A stretch of DNA of 64,000 nucleotides from CAVPHV01 sp963821095. Its GTDB lineage: Bacteria; Actinomycetota; Acidimicrobiia; Spongiisociales; UBA5794. This document shows positions 41,460-51,044 of this stretch, piece by piece; positions within the stretch are counted from its first letter, which is position 1; each line of letters opens with the position of its first letter. The notes beneath the pieces are model-generated. The model searched no databases and was not told the origin of the DNA. It was given only the letters and a program-made list of their open reading frames with translations. Location of the stretch: positions 62,001 through 126,000 of the forward strand of contig CAWGCJ010000004.1 in assembly GCA_963821095.1 (NCBI GenBank), given 5' to 3'. Made by a program: the position numbers and the translations under genes.

Positions 41460-43366
41460 CCAGTGGCCTCGGTGGCCTCGTCTCCCGTCAGTGCTACGAC
41501 GTTGTCCTCATGGGTGCGCTCGCTCTTGTCGGTGAGGTCGATGACCACTGTGTCGACATCCTGGGCTCCGCCGTTCGCTGGATTCATCATCGCCTGGTCG
41601 CTCTCGATTTCGGCGCGGATGGCGTCGGCCCACCCGTAGTTGTTGCTCTGGAACAGCGTGGCGGGAAAGTCTTCAGCGCCCGCAGGATGATCTCCTTCTC
41701 CTTGCCGCGAAGATCGTCGCCGTTGCGACCCAGCATGTACGTCTCGATCTGGGTGTACGGCGGGAAACCGTAGGCATCCTCGCAGTTGGCAAGCAGCATT
41801 TCGGCCGATTCCTCCCAGTTGAGGCGCCGCTTTGACTCGGGCCTGGGCGATGATGAACAGGTGGAGGGGGACGCCCGACGCTGCAATCTTGGTGCCCGGG
41901 AGGATGTGGTCGACCGGGTACTTCGGTGGCGGAATGGTGAACTGAACGGCGGCGTTTGCCGTGGCAGCGGGGAACTCGCTCTGGCAAGCCCAAGGCCGAT
42001 CTGTCGACCCGACCACGAGTGGAGCCGGCTCTGCGGCTGGAGGGCGGCCTTCTGGATGCCCTTCAATGCTTCCGGATTCACCGCCTCACTGTGCGATAGC
42101 TCATAGTCATCGGCTTCGGATACGTGAGCAGGGTGCCGTCGGGAGTCACGAGGCTCAGGTCGTCGGAGAGGAACTCAAGGTCGCCCTTCTCCAGCAGCTC
42201 AGCGCCGTTGTGGTCTTGCCGGTGTCGGTTCGCGCCGTCACCAGATAGGCGAAGCCGTCCTTCACGACGCATGCGGCGTGGACGAGGGCATATCCCCTGC
42301 TGACGAACTCCCAACGGAGCACTGGTTCAACCAGATTGGTGTAGAGGACATGTGGCGAACGGCCGACCACCCGCGACGCGGTGATCTGAACGTTGTCGCC
42401 GTGCTCGATCTGGGCCGCAAATCCAGCCCAACCGAACCACTCCGTGAACTCCATACCATTGGCCGTCGGAGTCTTCGGCTTGCCGATCTTCACTTCAATG
42501 TCAGGGGCGTCAAGTGCCTCTTCCGTCCGGAACCACTCGAGTTCGGGCAACCTCGCATCCGAGGCGATCGTGAGGATTCCATGCACGTCATAGCGGTGGC
42601 GACGCTGGGGCGTCGTGGCGAGACGGCGCGGCTGCTTTGCTCGTCCGGAGAACCGGAGCCGCATCAGCAGCTTGGCGAAGCGGATCCCCTCGTCCATTGA
42701 TGCCTTGCTTCGGCCAGAGACGCGGTCTCCGAAGTCGAAGCCGACTTCCGTCGGATTCAGATCGTGGCTTCGGATCAGGATCTCCAGCAGAATCTTGAAC
42801 CCATCGGGCTTGAGATCGGCCGGCAATGCCGTCCGGTCCACCAGGAAGAAGCCGGTCAGTGGGTCGGTGATTCCACCGAGGCCGGCGGCTGGGAACAACG
42901 ACCGCGTTGTGGCGGTCGCCGTATTGGTGACTGAAGCGGCGCAGCGGTCCGGTGTTGGCAACAGCTTCCTCGTTGAGGAGGCGACTGGCGACCACGGCCC
43001 GAACGTTCCCCTGTGCGGCCGCCGCAAGGTCCGGAATGATCTCGGGTGGATGTTGGAGATCGCCATCCATGACAAGGACCCAGTCAGAGTTGGCCTTGTT
43101 GATCCCGGCGAGCACGGCTGAGCCGAGACCTCCGGCTCGCTGGGCCGGACCCCGGTGGATCAAACGCACCGGCATGGTGGTCTCGGCCGCGACGCCTGCC
43201 GGACTACATCCGGTGTTTGGTCGTCTGAGTCGTTGATGAAGATGACTTCACTGACGACATCCGATGCACTTTCGGCGATGCGACGCACGAGTGGACCGAC
43301 GTTGCCGGCCTCGTTTCGCGTCGGTACGAGCACTGATATCGAACGCAATTCATGGTTAACTGCCAT
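41456..43366 (-). CDS. GT2 glycosyltransferase fused to an HprK-like P-loop domain
   Basis: The N-terminal half is a dolichol-phosphate-mannose-synthase-like GT2 enzyme: SVLVPTRNEAGNVGPLVRRI, EVIFINDSDDQTPD, GLGSAVLAGINKANSDWVLV then MDGDLQHPPE, and a late GGITDPLTGFFLVDRTALP. The same frame continues without a stop into HRYDVHGILTIASD. It then reads YLVTARTDTGKTTTAL (Walker A) and, after a frame change, FLSDDLSLVTPDGTLLTYPK. The SDDL and P-loop pattern is that of HPr-kinase/PEP-carboxykinase-like domains. The C-terminal part reads VDHILPGTKIAASGVPLHLF, then ESAEMLLANCEDAYGFPPYT. About 635 residues in total. ATG 43366 follows AGGGGG, and the stop overlaps the GtrA start. Frame changes are near 43210, 42930, 42200, 42100, 42020, 41840 and 41680. 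It probably makes the polyprenyl-phosphate sugar used by the GT39 enzyme. Confidence 0.72.
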
Positions 43367-43620
43367 GAGCAGCCCCCTGTCCCTTTTCCCCGTGGCGCAG
43401 TCGTAGACGATGCAGGATCTACAAGATCGCGATCCCCCGCCCTCCCAGGCCTTCCCCGTCGTCAAATACCACGCTCTTTTTGATCTGCCGGTTTGAACCA
43501 TAGGCCGGATTCTCCGGCTGTAAAGGGTTAACCTTTCTGATGGGTCCACCTGAGCATCACTTGCGAGTGGCCAGAGCCCGTCGGGCGGTCCGGATCTGCG
43601 GTCTAGAGAGTGCAGCGTCG

Positions 43621-43818
43621 CTAGCTTTCGGTTGCGGCAATTCCCCCGATCATGTCGATGTGCTCGGGTTTGTGGGGTGCTGGGACGTTGACGATCGTGA
43701 GTGTCACGCCGAGTTCGCAAAGCTGTGCCGTTTGGTCCAGCAGCCGCCAGGGGTCGTCGGGATCGACGGTAAGATCGTCGAGTTCATCATCTCGGCCGGT
43801 TGTGTTCGACATCGGCAC
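43621..43818 (-). pseudogene. C-terminal relic of an LLM-type flavin-dependent oxidoreductase
   Basis: A 65-residue frame reads DDLTVDPDDPWRLLDQTAQL, then ELGVTLTIVNVPAPHKPEHI, and ends with a GGIAATES tail. The pattern 'DDP..L..Q.A.L.ELGVTLT..NVP' is that of the last 50 residues of F420/flavin-dependent luciferase-like monooxygenases. The catalytic barrel is absent, and a plus-strand kinase gene begins 35 bases to the right. A free-standing small protein starting at ATG 43818 is possible but less likely. Confidence 0.5.
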
Positions 43819-43852
43819 AGTGCTGATCGACCGGACCTCCTAGGCTCAGCCC

Positions 43853-44369
43853 ATGCCGAAGGGCCTCGCCGTGATGCATCTCGTCCTGCTCGGCCCGATG
43901 GGGGCCGGTAAGACCACTGATCGGGCGCCTCCTGGGAAAGGCGCTAGAGCGCCCCTTCTTCGACTCGGACGCCGAGATCGAGCAGGCGACCGGGCGTACT
44001 TCGTGAGAGATTGCAGCAACCGATGGCGTGGCCGTGCTCCACGTCATCGAGGCGGAGGTGCTGCTGGCCGGCCTTCGCAGCCCCGCCCCGTGCGTTGTTG
44101 CTGCCGCAGCCAGCGTGGTCGACAACGATGCGTGTCTTGTAGCGTTGGTCGCTCAGACCTGCGCGTCGTCCGAATCCGCCCGACGCTGTGCTGGCGGACC
44201 GCACCGACGACCCCGGTCACCGCCGGCCGGCCGGCACCGAGGAGCGGGCCGCGTTGTTGCGGCGTCGCGAGGATGGGTCGCGGGATCGAGCGTGGTCATC
44301 GTCGATACGTCGCTGGCGAATCCGGACAACGTGGTGGCCGCGATCCTCGAAGGGTTGGGTTGGAGCTGA
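43853..44369 (+). CDS. Shikimate-kinase-like P-loop kinase, frameshifted
   Basis: Predicted small-molecule kinase. After a frame change near 43920 the N-terminus reads HLVLLGPMGAGKTT, then IGRLLGKALERPFFDSDAEI, the P-loop and DxD region of shikimate kinases. Later segments are in other frames: TEERAALLRRREDGSRDRA (lid region) and VVIVDTSLANPDNVVAAILE at the end. The length of about 170 residues is normal. It is isolated from other aromatic-synthesis genes, so a non-shikimate substrate (for example a gluconate-like sugar acid) is possible. The start could also be ATG 43874. A strong terminator follows the stop by 7 bases. Confidence 0.65.
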
Positions 44370-44375
44370 AACGCA

Positions 44376-44404
44376 GAGCCCTGCCCCACGAGGGGGCAGG
44401 GCTC
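44376..44404. terminator. Strong bidirectional terminator hairpin
   Basis: Perfect 12-bp stem: GAGCCCTGCCCC (44376-44387), 5-base loop, GGGGCAGGGCTC (44393-44404). It lies between the stops of the convergent kinase gene and the PepSY-like gene. Confidence 0.8.
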
Positions 44405-44433
44405 CGGTAGCTGGAGGAGGACCAGGGTCTCGG

Positions 44434-44801
44434 TCAGTCGATGCCGACGAAGTTGAATGCCTCGTCGAGCTGGACGTCAACCTGACGACCGTCGTCGAGA
44501 GTTACCTCGACTTCGTAGTAGCTCTCCTCGTCACCGACTTCGGTTTCGGTGACCCGTCCTTCGCCCAGGTAGGCGGGACTGCCGGCGGTAGCACGATCGA
44601 GGTCGGTTCCGACGATCGGCACGTCCGGTCCTTCGGCAGCGTCTTCTGCCGAGTCTGCGGCATCCTCTGGGCCATCGTCGACGGCCGTCGACTGAGCTCG
44701 TCGCCACCGCCGTCGCTGGCCACCGCTGCGACCGCTCCCAGGGCCAGTGCCGCCACGGCGAGCAATGCAGCGAGGATCAGCAACCTGCTGTTTCGCTTCA
44801 T
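44434..44801 (-). CDS. Exported PepSY-like domain protein
   Basis: About 122 residues. The export signal is LLILAALLAVAALALGAVAA. An acidic linker follows after a frame change near 44640, then a single PepSY-like beta-alpha unit: GEGRVTETEVGDEESYYEVE, VTLDDGRQVDVQLDEAFNFV. ATG 44801 follows AAAGGAG. Such proteins often accompany OmpR-type two-component systems; here RR and sensor genes lie 2-4 kb upstream on the same strand. An 11-bp-spaced GTCAGC pair precedes this gene. The role is probably in the cell envelope, perhaps inhibiting proteases or sensing. Confidence 0.7.
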
Positions 44802-45806
44802 CGGGTTCTCCTTTCTGTTGCCGGTCTTCTGGTCAGTGTCTCTCGTGGCGGTGCTGACTCCAGGCTGACTGGGACCGACCGGTTCTGGTCACAGCGCCTG
44901 AGTCGGCCGGGGTCACTCGTGGTGAAGAACCCCAGAGAAATGGTCTGGTTGCCGCTTGCTTCGAGAACGAGAACCTCGAGTTCGTACACGGTGGCGGGCT
45001 CAACGAATCCGTCGGGTACAGCTAGCGAGGTCGCCGTCGGTCCGACGTGCACGTCGTAGATGGGCCGTGAGAATCCGTTCAAATCGTCGTGGTCGACCTT
45101 GGTCAGGATGACCTCGTAGCCGGTCACATTCAGCGCTTCACCGGTCACGGTCAACGTAACGGGCTCCCAGCTGATCACGAGTCCGCCGGTGCTCACGATG
45201 ACCTCGGAAGCGGCTTCCTCATCCTCGCCAAGTTCGGGCGCGGTGATCGTCGGTTCCGCAGGGATGTCGTGGGTGAAACGAGCGATTCCGATCCGAGGGA
45301 TTCCTTCGAAGTCGGTGCCCGAGACCGTGTAGCCCCCCTCAGGGAACTCGGCGCGCAGTGTCTCGAGTGAGATTCGTCGTTGGGGGGCTCGCGCGATTCG
45401 AAGAACAGGTCGGCAATCGCCAGGTCGTTGAGCTGACCCTTGGCGTCGACCATGAGGATCTGGGTTCCGTTTGGGTCCCAGATGCACATTTCGCGGCGAG
45501 CTACTCCTGCGATGAGTCCGTGCACGCCGGTGTCGGCGTCGGTGGCGTTGTGCTCGATGTAGAGCTTGGCCGTCTCCAGTGGTTCGCCGGCGGTCGGGCA
45601 GCCCGCGACCTCCACCGCGGGCGGCGTCGTTGTGGTGGCGGTGGCGGCGGCTTGCTGGGCGGTGGTGGTTGGTGCCGTCGTGGTGGTGGTCACGGCTGCT
45701 GCCGCGATGGTTGGAGTGGTTGTCGACGGTTGGGCTGGTTCGGCAGCGCTGCAAGCCGAGACCGTCAGCACGCCGACCACAGCAAGGGGGGGACTCGGAG
45801 TTTCAT
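44798..45806 (-). CDS. Lipoprotein with FN3-like domain, frameshifted
   Basis: ATG 45806 follows AAAGGAA. A frame change lies in a run of seven G (45786-45792), a typical indel site; the leader then reads VVGVLTVSACSAAEPAQ. A Thr/Ala-rich linker follows, then CPTAGEPLETAKLYIEHNAT and REMCIWDPNGTQILMVDAKG. After a second frame change near 45390, an FN3-like part follows (VISWEPVTLTVTGEALNVTG, then PATVYELEVLVLEASGNQTI). The last 40 residues before 44798 look non-coding, so the true stop may be nearer 44930. Four GTCAGC-type repeats lie about 53 bases upstream. Function unknown. Confidence 0.65.
44853..44869 (-). promoter_or_regulatory. Response-regulator-type direct repeat upstream of the PepSY-like gene
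   Basis: On the coding strand GTCAGC CTGGA GTCAGC: two identical hexamers with an 11-bp period, 51 bases before ATG 44801. A -10-like GACACT follows about 12 bases downstream. It matches repeats upstream of 45806 and 48740 in sequence, spacing and orientation. Confidence 0.55.
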
Positions 45807-45859
45807 CGGCGTTTCCTTTCGCATCGGGAGACTCGACTCCGTCATCATGCGAAGCGGGT

Positions 45860-45898
45860 GCTGACGTGCTCCTGAACGTGGCTGACGGTGAGCTGAAC
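45860..45898 (-). promoter_or_regulatory. Four-copy response-regulator-type direct repeat upstream of the lipoprotein
   Basis: On the coding strand GTTCAGC, GTCAGC, GTTCAGG and GTCAGC occur at 11, 10 and 11-bp steps. They end 53 bases before ATG 45806. A -10-like CATGAT lies 10 bases after the last repeat. This is the largest of the three sites. Confidence 0.55.
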
Positions 45899-46097
45899 GG
45901 CTCACGGGACGCCGTTGGCAGGTGTCATGCGATCGCCCCGAAATCGAGAGCTACGGCGGGAACTGCAAAGGACGAGCGCAAACCGCCGTTGTCGAACAGC
46001 CGACTGGGCGTTGGCTCAACCGATCAGCTGACGCGGCAGCGTCGTGGCGTGCTCCCGTTTCGGATTCGGACAGGTTCTAGAGGCCAGACCCTGGGAC

Positions 46098-46550
46098 TCA
46101 GTCGTGTTGCTTCTCGAAGTAGGCCTTGTATGCCGCCAGAAAGGCACTCCCCATCTTCGAGCTGCCGAACCTCTGGTAGAAGAAGCCCAAGAATCCTGGG
46201 GCCGCGACGTCGCTGATGACGAGGCGATGCGTCACTCCGCCGTCGGTGGCGATGAATTCGTCGGAGAAGTGCGATGTCGCCGTGACCTTCGATCCCGCCT
46301 CGTACCGTTCGTCCAACTCGATGACGACACGTTCCGTCTCGACCGCCTCGTGACATTCGTGCGCGTCATGAGGCCCTCGTTGGTTCTGATGGTCACGGAG
46401 TCACCGGTCTGTTCCACCAACTCGACGCTCGTCATACCAGGCATGAGGTCTCACGACCCCGACGTAGAACTCGCCGAGATTCTCGAGGGCATGCGCCACG
46501 TCTTGAACGTTGCAGTCGATTCTGCCTTCGCCCTCAAACCAAACTGACAT
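46098..46550 (-). CDS. SRPBCC (START-like) superfamily protein
   Basis: About 150 residues. The N-terminus MSVWFEGEGRIDCNVQDVAH is followed by LENLGEFYVGV. Frame changes near 46450 and 46340 lead to VELVEQTGDSVTIRTNEGLM and then DERYEAGSKVTATSHFSDEF with the C-terminal helix GSAFLAAYKAYFEKQHD. The order of beta-hairpins and long final helix fits the ligand-binding SRPBCC fold. No catalytic role is implied. It lies downstream of the histidine kinase on the same strand. Confidence 0.6.
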
Positions 46551-46710
46551 GATCGATCCCCGCTTCCAGGCGTTGAGCTGTCCATGTGAACCCTGGCAGG
46601 CCGGGCGCGCACAAACAAGCTGGTTCGTCCCTCAAGAGCGAGTGGTTGGCAAAACCGTTGCGGGGAACTGCCCCGGCCAACCACCCAAACCCTCGAACGA
46701 GCCCGAACGC

Positions 46711-48055
46711 CTATTGGGCCGTTGGGAGTCGGAGTTCGAAGGTCGCCCCGGTGCGGTTCGTTACGAGCACGTCGAGCGTGCCGCCGTGGTGGACGACGAT
46801 GTCGCGGGCGATCGCAAGGCCCAGGCCGCTGCCACCGGCATCGGCGCTGCGCGCCTCGTCGAGCCTGCTGAACCGCTCGAAGATTCGCTCTCGGTCCTCC
46901 GGTGCGATTCCGGGGCCGTCGTCGGCGATGGTCAACACCGTGGTCCCGGCCGACTCTCCGAGGCTCAAGGTGATGCGGGAGGTGGCGTGGCGAGCGGCGT
47001 TGTCGAGCAGGTTGCGCACGGCTCGCGATAGCTGTCCGGGGCTTCCGGCGACATGCGCTCCCGACACCGCGGCGAGGTCGACCTCAACTCTTCCCTCGGA
47101 CTGGATGCGGCGGGCCTCCTCGATCACGAGGTCGTCGAGGTCGAGCGGTTGGGCGGCAACCGTGACGTGTCCCTCGTCGGCGCGAGCGAGATAGAGGAGG
47201 TCTTCGACGACTTCCTGCATGCCGACGACGTCGTCAAGCAGGCTCCGCAATGCCACGGTCCAGGACGGATCACTGGTCTGGGTCAGTTCAACCTCGAGTT
47301 GCGATCGCAGCCGGGTGAGCGGGCTTCGCAGTTCGTGGGAGGCGTCGGCGACAAACCGTCGCTGGCGAGCAACCGAGCCTTCGAGGCGGGACAGCATCTC
47401 GTTCATGGTTCCGGCCAGCCGGTCGATTTCGTCGCCGGTGTTCTGGTCTGGGGACCCGCCGGTGGAGATCGGTGGAACTGATGCCGGCCACCTCGGATCG
47501 CATTTCCTCGACCGGTTGCAGGGTGCGGCCAACCAGCCACCACACCAGGGCGCCCAGCGCCGCCACCATGATGGGGATGATGACGAGCAGAGCTGTGGCA
47601 AGCGCCGTCGCCGCCTCGGAAACCACATCGAGCGTGGCGCCGATGTGGAGCACGCCGAGGTTGGGGAGGCGGCGGCTCGAACACCGCGGAACGAGTCGTC
47701 GTCGACGTCGAGTCCGGCCACCGTCTGAAGGGAATCGCCTGTTCCGGCCGGGCTTCTAGGGGGAGTGGCGATGCTCCGGCGAGATTCGGCGATGACACCA
47801 GCACCGCCCCGTCCAGTCCGACCAACTGGGTGAAGCCCTCTCGGGAGGTCGGAACGAAGCTGTCCGGCAGGGTGGTTCCACCTGAAGCAGAGCACTCAGG
47901 TCGTCGGCGCGTTGGGTCAGGTTCTGATCGACGCTGCTGGTCAACGCCGAGCGCTGGAACAGGACGAGACCCAATCCGGCGGCGATCAGCACTGCAGCGA
48001 CCGCCACCGTTGCCACGGCGGTGATGCGGAATCGGATGGTGTGGCGGGCCGGCAT
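46711..48055 (-). CDS. Two-component sensor histidine kinase
   Basis: Membrane sensor kinase of the HisKA class. TM1 is AVATVAVAAVLIAAGLGLVL. An extracytoplasmic segment of about 120 residues follows, then TM2 (LLVIIPIMVAALGALVWWLV). The HAMP region is TLQPVEEMRSEV; the phosphoacceptor is in RRFVADASHELRSPLTRLRS. The N box is AVRNLLDNAARHA, G1 TIADDGPGIAPED, F RIFERFSRLD and G2 GGSGLGLAIARD. Frame changes are near 47880, 47745, 47690 and 47450. The start lies 6 bases after the response regulator stop. The signal is unknown. Confidence 0.88.
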
Positions 48056-48061
48056 CAGACC

Positions 48062-48740
48062 TCAGCGTTCATCGGTGGTCAGCCGGTAGCCGGCACCACG
48101 GATGGTCTCGATCGAGTGTCGGTCGAACGGCTCATCGATTCGGGTCCGCAACCGCCGGATGTACACCTCGACGATGTTGGGGTCGCCCTCGAAGCCGTAC
48201 TCCCACACCCCGTCGAGGATCTCGGTCTTGGAGAGGACCTGGCCGGCATGTCGGACCATGAACTCGAGCACGTCGAACTGACGCGAGGTCAGGTCGATCT
48301 CGACCTCGCCGCGCCAAGCACGACGCTCGCCGGGGTCGAGTCGCAGGTCCCCGGCCCGATCGGGGTCGGGCGGGTCCCGGTCGCCCGGCGCAGCAGCGCC
48401 CGCATCCGCGCGACGAGGACGACGAACGAGAACGGCTTGGTGAGGTAGTCGTCGGCGCCGGTATCGAGCGCTTCGGCCTCGTCGTACTCGCCGTCCTTGG
48501 CGGTCAGCATCAGGATCGGGGTCCAGATCGCCGGCTCGCGCAGGTCGGCGCAGATCCGATAGCCGTTGAGTTCCGGCAGCATGATGTCGAGCAGGATGAC
48601 GTCGTAGGCGCCTCGGTGGCCAGCCAGAGGCCGTCGGGCCCGTCGACGGCGACGTCGACGGTGAAACCCTCGGCCTCGAGGCCGCGTTTGACGGCGGTGG
48701 CGATCTTCTTGTCGTCTTCGACCAGCAACACTTTCACCAT
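48062..48740 (-). CDS. OmpR-family response regulator
   Basis: Transcription factor partner of the adjacent kinase. The receiver domain begins MVKVLLVEDDKKIATAVKRG. After a frame change near 48615 it continues DVILLDIMLPELNGYRICAD (phospho-acceptor Asp), LMLTAKDGEYDEAEALDTGA and DDYLTKPFSF. A frame change near 48350 leads to the winged helix: TSRQFDVLEFMVRHAGQVLS, then GDPNIVEVYIRRLRTRID and SIETIRGAGYRLT. Total about 225 residues, normal. Three 11-bp-spaced repeats sit directly upstream, suggesting autoregulation. Confidence 0.9.
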
Positions 48741-48743
48741 GGC

Positions 48744-48786
48744 ATTGTCTCAGACCAAGCTGACTCTCGGCTGACAGTTTCCTGAC
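48744..48786 (-). promoter_or_regulatory. Response-regulator promoter with triple direct repeat
   Basis: On the coding strand GTCAGG, GTCAGC and GTCAGC occur at exact 11-bp steps (48786 to 48759). A -10-like GACAAT (48744-48749) is only 3 bases before ATG 48740, implying a leaderless transcript. The repeat nearest the gene would overlap the -35 region, as expected for OmpR-type activators. Confidence 0.55.
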
Positions 48787-49028
48787 CAGCTCGGGAGGAC
48801 CGTTGAGGTTTCGCGCCCTTCGGTCCAGATCTGTGTTAACGTTCCGGCGGCCGCACCGGGTGGAGGCCAGCGCACTGTCGCTTCCCCGGTGATCAACGGC
48901 TTTGTTTTTCTCACCCGGCAGGACCGCCTCTTCAGCCGACTCTCGAACCCGTAGGCAATGGATGCCGCACACGGTCGAGCGAGACATCGGCATATCTAGC
49001 AAGAAGCCCGTCCGGGCCAGGAGTCATC

Positions 49029-50653
49029 ATGTCAGTTACGTTCGCCCAACTTGGGCTACCCAAATCGCTCGTCAACGCGCTAGCCAAGCGCGACATCACC
49101 GAGCCTTTCCCAGTTCAGGCCGCCACCATTCCCGATGCCCTCGCCGGCCGGGACGTCTCGGGCAAGGCCCCGACCGGGTCGGGCAAGACGCTCGCCTTCG
49201 GGCTTCCCCTGCTCGCCAGGGTTGCTCCGGCGGCCCGGCAGCGCCCCCGGGCGCTGATCTTGGCGCCGACCCGGGAACTCGCCGAGCAGATCAAGCGCGA
49301 GTTGCTGCCGGTCGCCAGTGCCGCGGACCGCAAGGTTGCTGCGGTGTACGGCGGGGTGCGCTACAGCGGCCAGAAAAACGCCCTCAACAAGGGAGTCGAC
49401 GTCCTCGTCGCCACCCCGGGGCGCCTCGAAGACCTCATCGAGCAGCGAGCTCTCGAGCTGAAGCACGTCGAGATCGTCGTCGTCGACGAGGCCGACCGCA
49501 TGGCCGACATGGGCTTCATGCCGGCGGTGCGTCGCATCCTCGACCAGACCTCTGATCGTCGTCAGACGCTGCTGTTCTCGGCAACGCTCGACGGCGACAT
49601 TGCGGTACTGAGCCGGGACTACCAGCGTGATCCGGTCCGTCATGAGGCGGGCACGATCGAGCCGGAGACCATCGATGCTCGCCACCACTTCTGGCTGGTG
49701 CAGCACGACGATCGGGTGCGCCACACCGCCGAGGTTGTGGACATGGCGGGTCGCTCCATCGTGTTCACCCGCACCCGCCACGGTGCCGACCGACTCGCCC
49801 GCCAGCTCGCCAAGCTGGGGGTCGGTGCGGTCGCCATGCACGGCGGGCGGTCCCAGAACCAGCGCACCAAGGCGCTCCAGCAGTTCTCGTCCGGCAAGGC
49901 GCAGGCTTTGATCGCCACCGACGTTGCGGCCCGCGGCATCCACATCGATGCTGTTGCTTCGGTCGTCCACTTCGATCCCCCCGCAGATCACAAGGACTAC
50001 CTCCACCGCTCGGGCCGCACCGCCCGCGCCGGCGCCACCGGCACCGTCGTGAGTTTTGTGACCCACCAGCAGAAGCGTGCCGTCGGTCGGATGCAGCGTG
50101 ACCTGAATTTGCAGGTACCCATCGAGTCGCCTGAGATCGGCGATCTTCATGATGGGGGGCATCGGATGGGTGAGCCCGTGTCATCCGCCCGCGCCGCAAC
50201 GGAAGTTCGTCCAGGCAGAGTCGCCCGGCCAAGCAGAACGGCGCGGCCTCGCCGCGGCGTGAGGCCGCAGCCCCGACTCGTCGGGAAACGACCCAACCCG
50301 AGACACGCCGTCCGGCGGCGCCAACACGTCGGCCGGCTCGGCCGACCGACAACGCGGCCGAAAGTATCTATGTCGCCAACCTGCCGTGGAGCGTCGACGA
50401 GGACGGTTTGGCCGAGATGTTCGGCCGGTTCGGCGAGGTGCGCCAGGCAACGTTGATCTCCGACCGTCGCTCGGGTCGTTCGAAGGGCTTCGGCTTCGTC
50501 GACATGCCCGAGAGTGCGGCCAAGGCCGCCATCAAAGAACTCAACGGCTCACATCTCGATGGCCGCGACCTCACCGTGCGTTTTGCTAAGCCGCGCACGT
50601 GGGGAGCCGATGGAGAAATGGCCGCTCGGGGCCGTTCTCGCCAGCGGGCTTAG
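49029..50653 (+). CDS. DEAD-box RNA helicase fused to a C-terminal RRM
   Basis: ATP-dependent RNA helicase. ATG 49029 follows CAGGAG. The first 390 residues are one frame with all motifs: Q motif region PFPVQAATIPDALAGRD, motif I APTGSGKT, Ia PTRELAEQ, motif II VDEADRMADMGF, motif III FSATL, motif V ATDVAARGIHID and motif VI HRSGRTARAG. A basic Pro/Arg-rich linker follows; a frame change near 50200 is needed. The end is an RNA-recognition motif with RNP2 SIYVANLPW and RNP1 SKGFGFVDMP. No stop or start separates them. RRM-tailed DEAD-box proteins usually act in ribosome assembly or cold response. Confidence 0.85.
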
Positions 50654-50753
50654 CCAGACCAACCTCCAAATTCACTACCTCATCTCTCATGGGCCAGGCG
50701 ACACCGGTCGCCCCGGCCCCGGGCCAAAGGGGCCCACATCGAAAGGAGTGCCA

Positions 50754-50975
50754 ATGACGGCACGACATACCTCAGGCGCAGACGCGCCGAATGACACAAA
50801 CCACCTCAGACGTGGATTGCACTACACCGCTACCACCGCGAGTGGCTCCGCCACCGGTGAGTACCTCGGCATGGAATCGGTCTACGGCGACCGAGCCATC
50901 TTGCTTCGGCATCCCGCCGGAACCGCCTCGATCGACCTGCGCGACGTCGAGTCCATCCTGCCGCTCGTCGCGTAG
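50754..50975 (+). CDS. Small hypothetical protein (73 aa)
   Basis: ATG 50754 follows AAAGGAG at good spacing. The product is a small beta-rich protein: GLHYTATTASGSATGEYLGM, ESVYGDRAILLRHPAGTASI, then DLRDVESILPLVA. It may be a single SH3-like barrel. A GC-rich hairpin at 50713-50733 separates it from the helicase. I recognise no family. Confidence 0.6.
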   Translation: MTARHTSGADAPNDTNHLRRGLHYTATTASGSATGEYLGMESVYGDRAILLRHPAGTASIDLRDVESILPLVA

Positions 50976-51044
50976 GGCGGGCAGTAAGCCGGATCTCGGC
51001 GGAGCTGAAGAACGAGCGATCCGGGCCGACGATGGTTGGCCCGA

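Noticed and set aside
44798..44930. C-terminal 40 residues of the FN3 lipoprotein as genuine coding sequence
   Set aside because: Composition turns Arg/Pro-rich without family similarity and the stretch contains the GTCAGC repeats and promoter of the next gene; the true stop is probably earlier.
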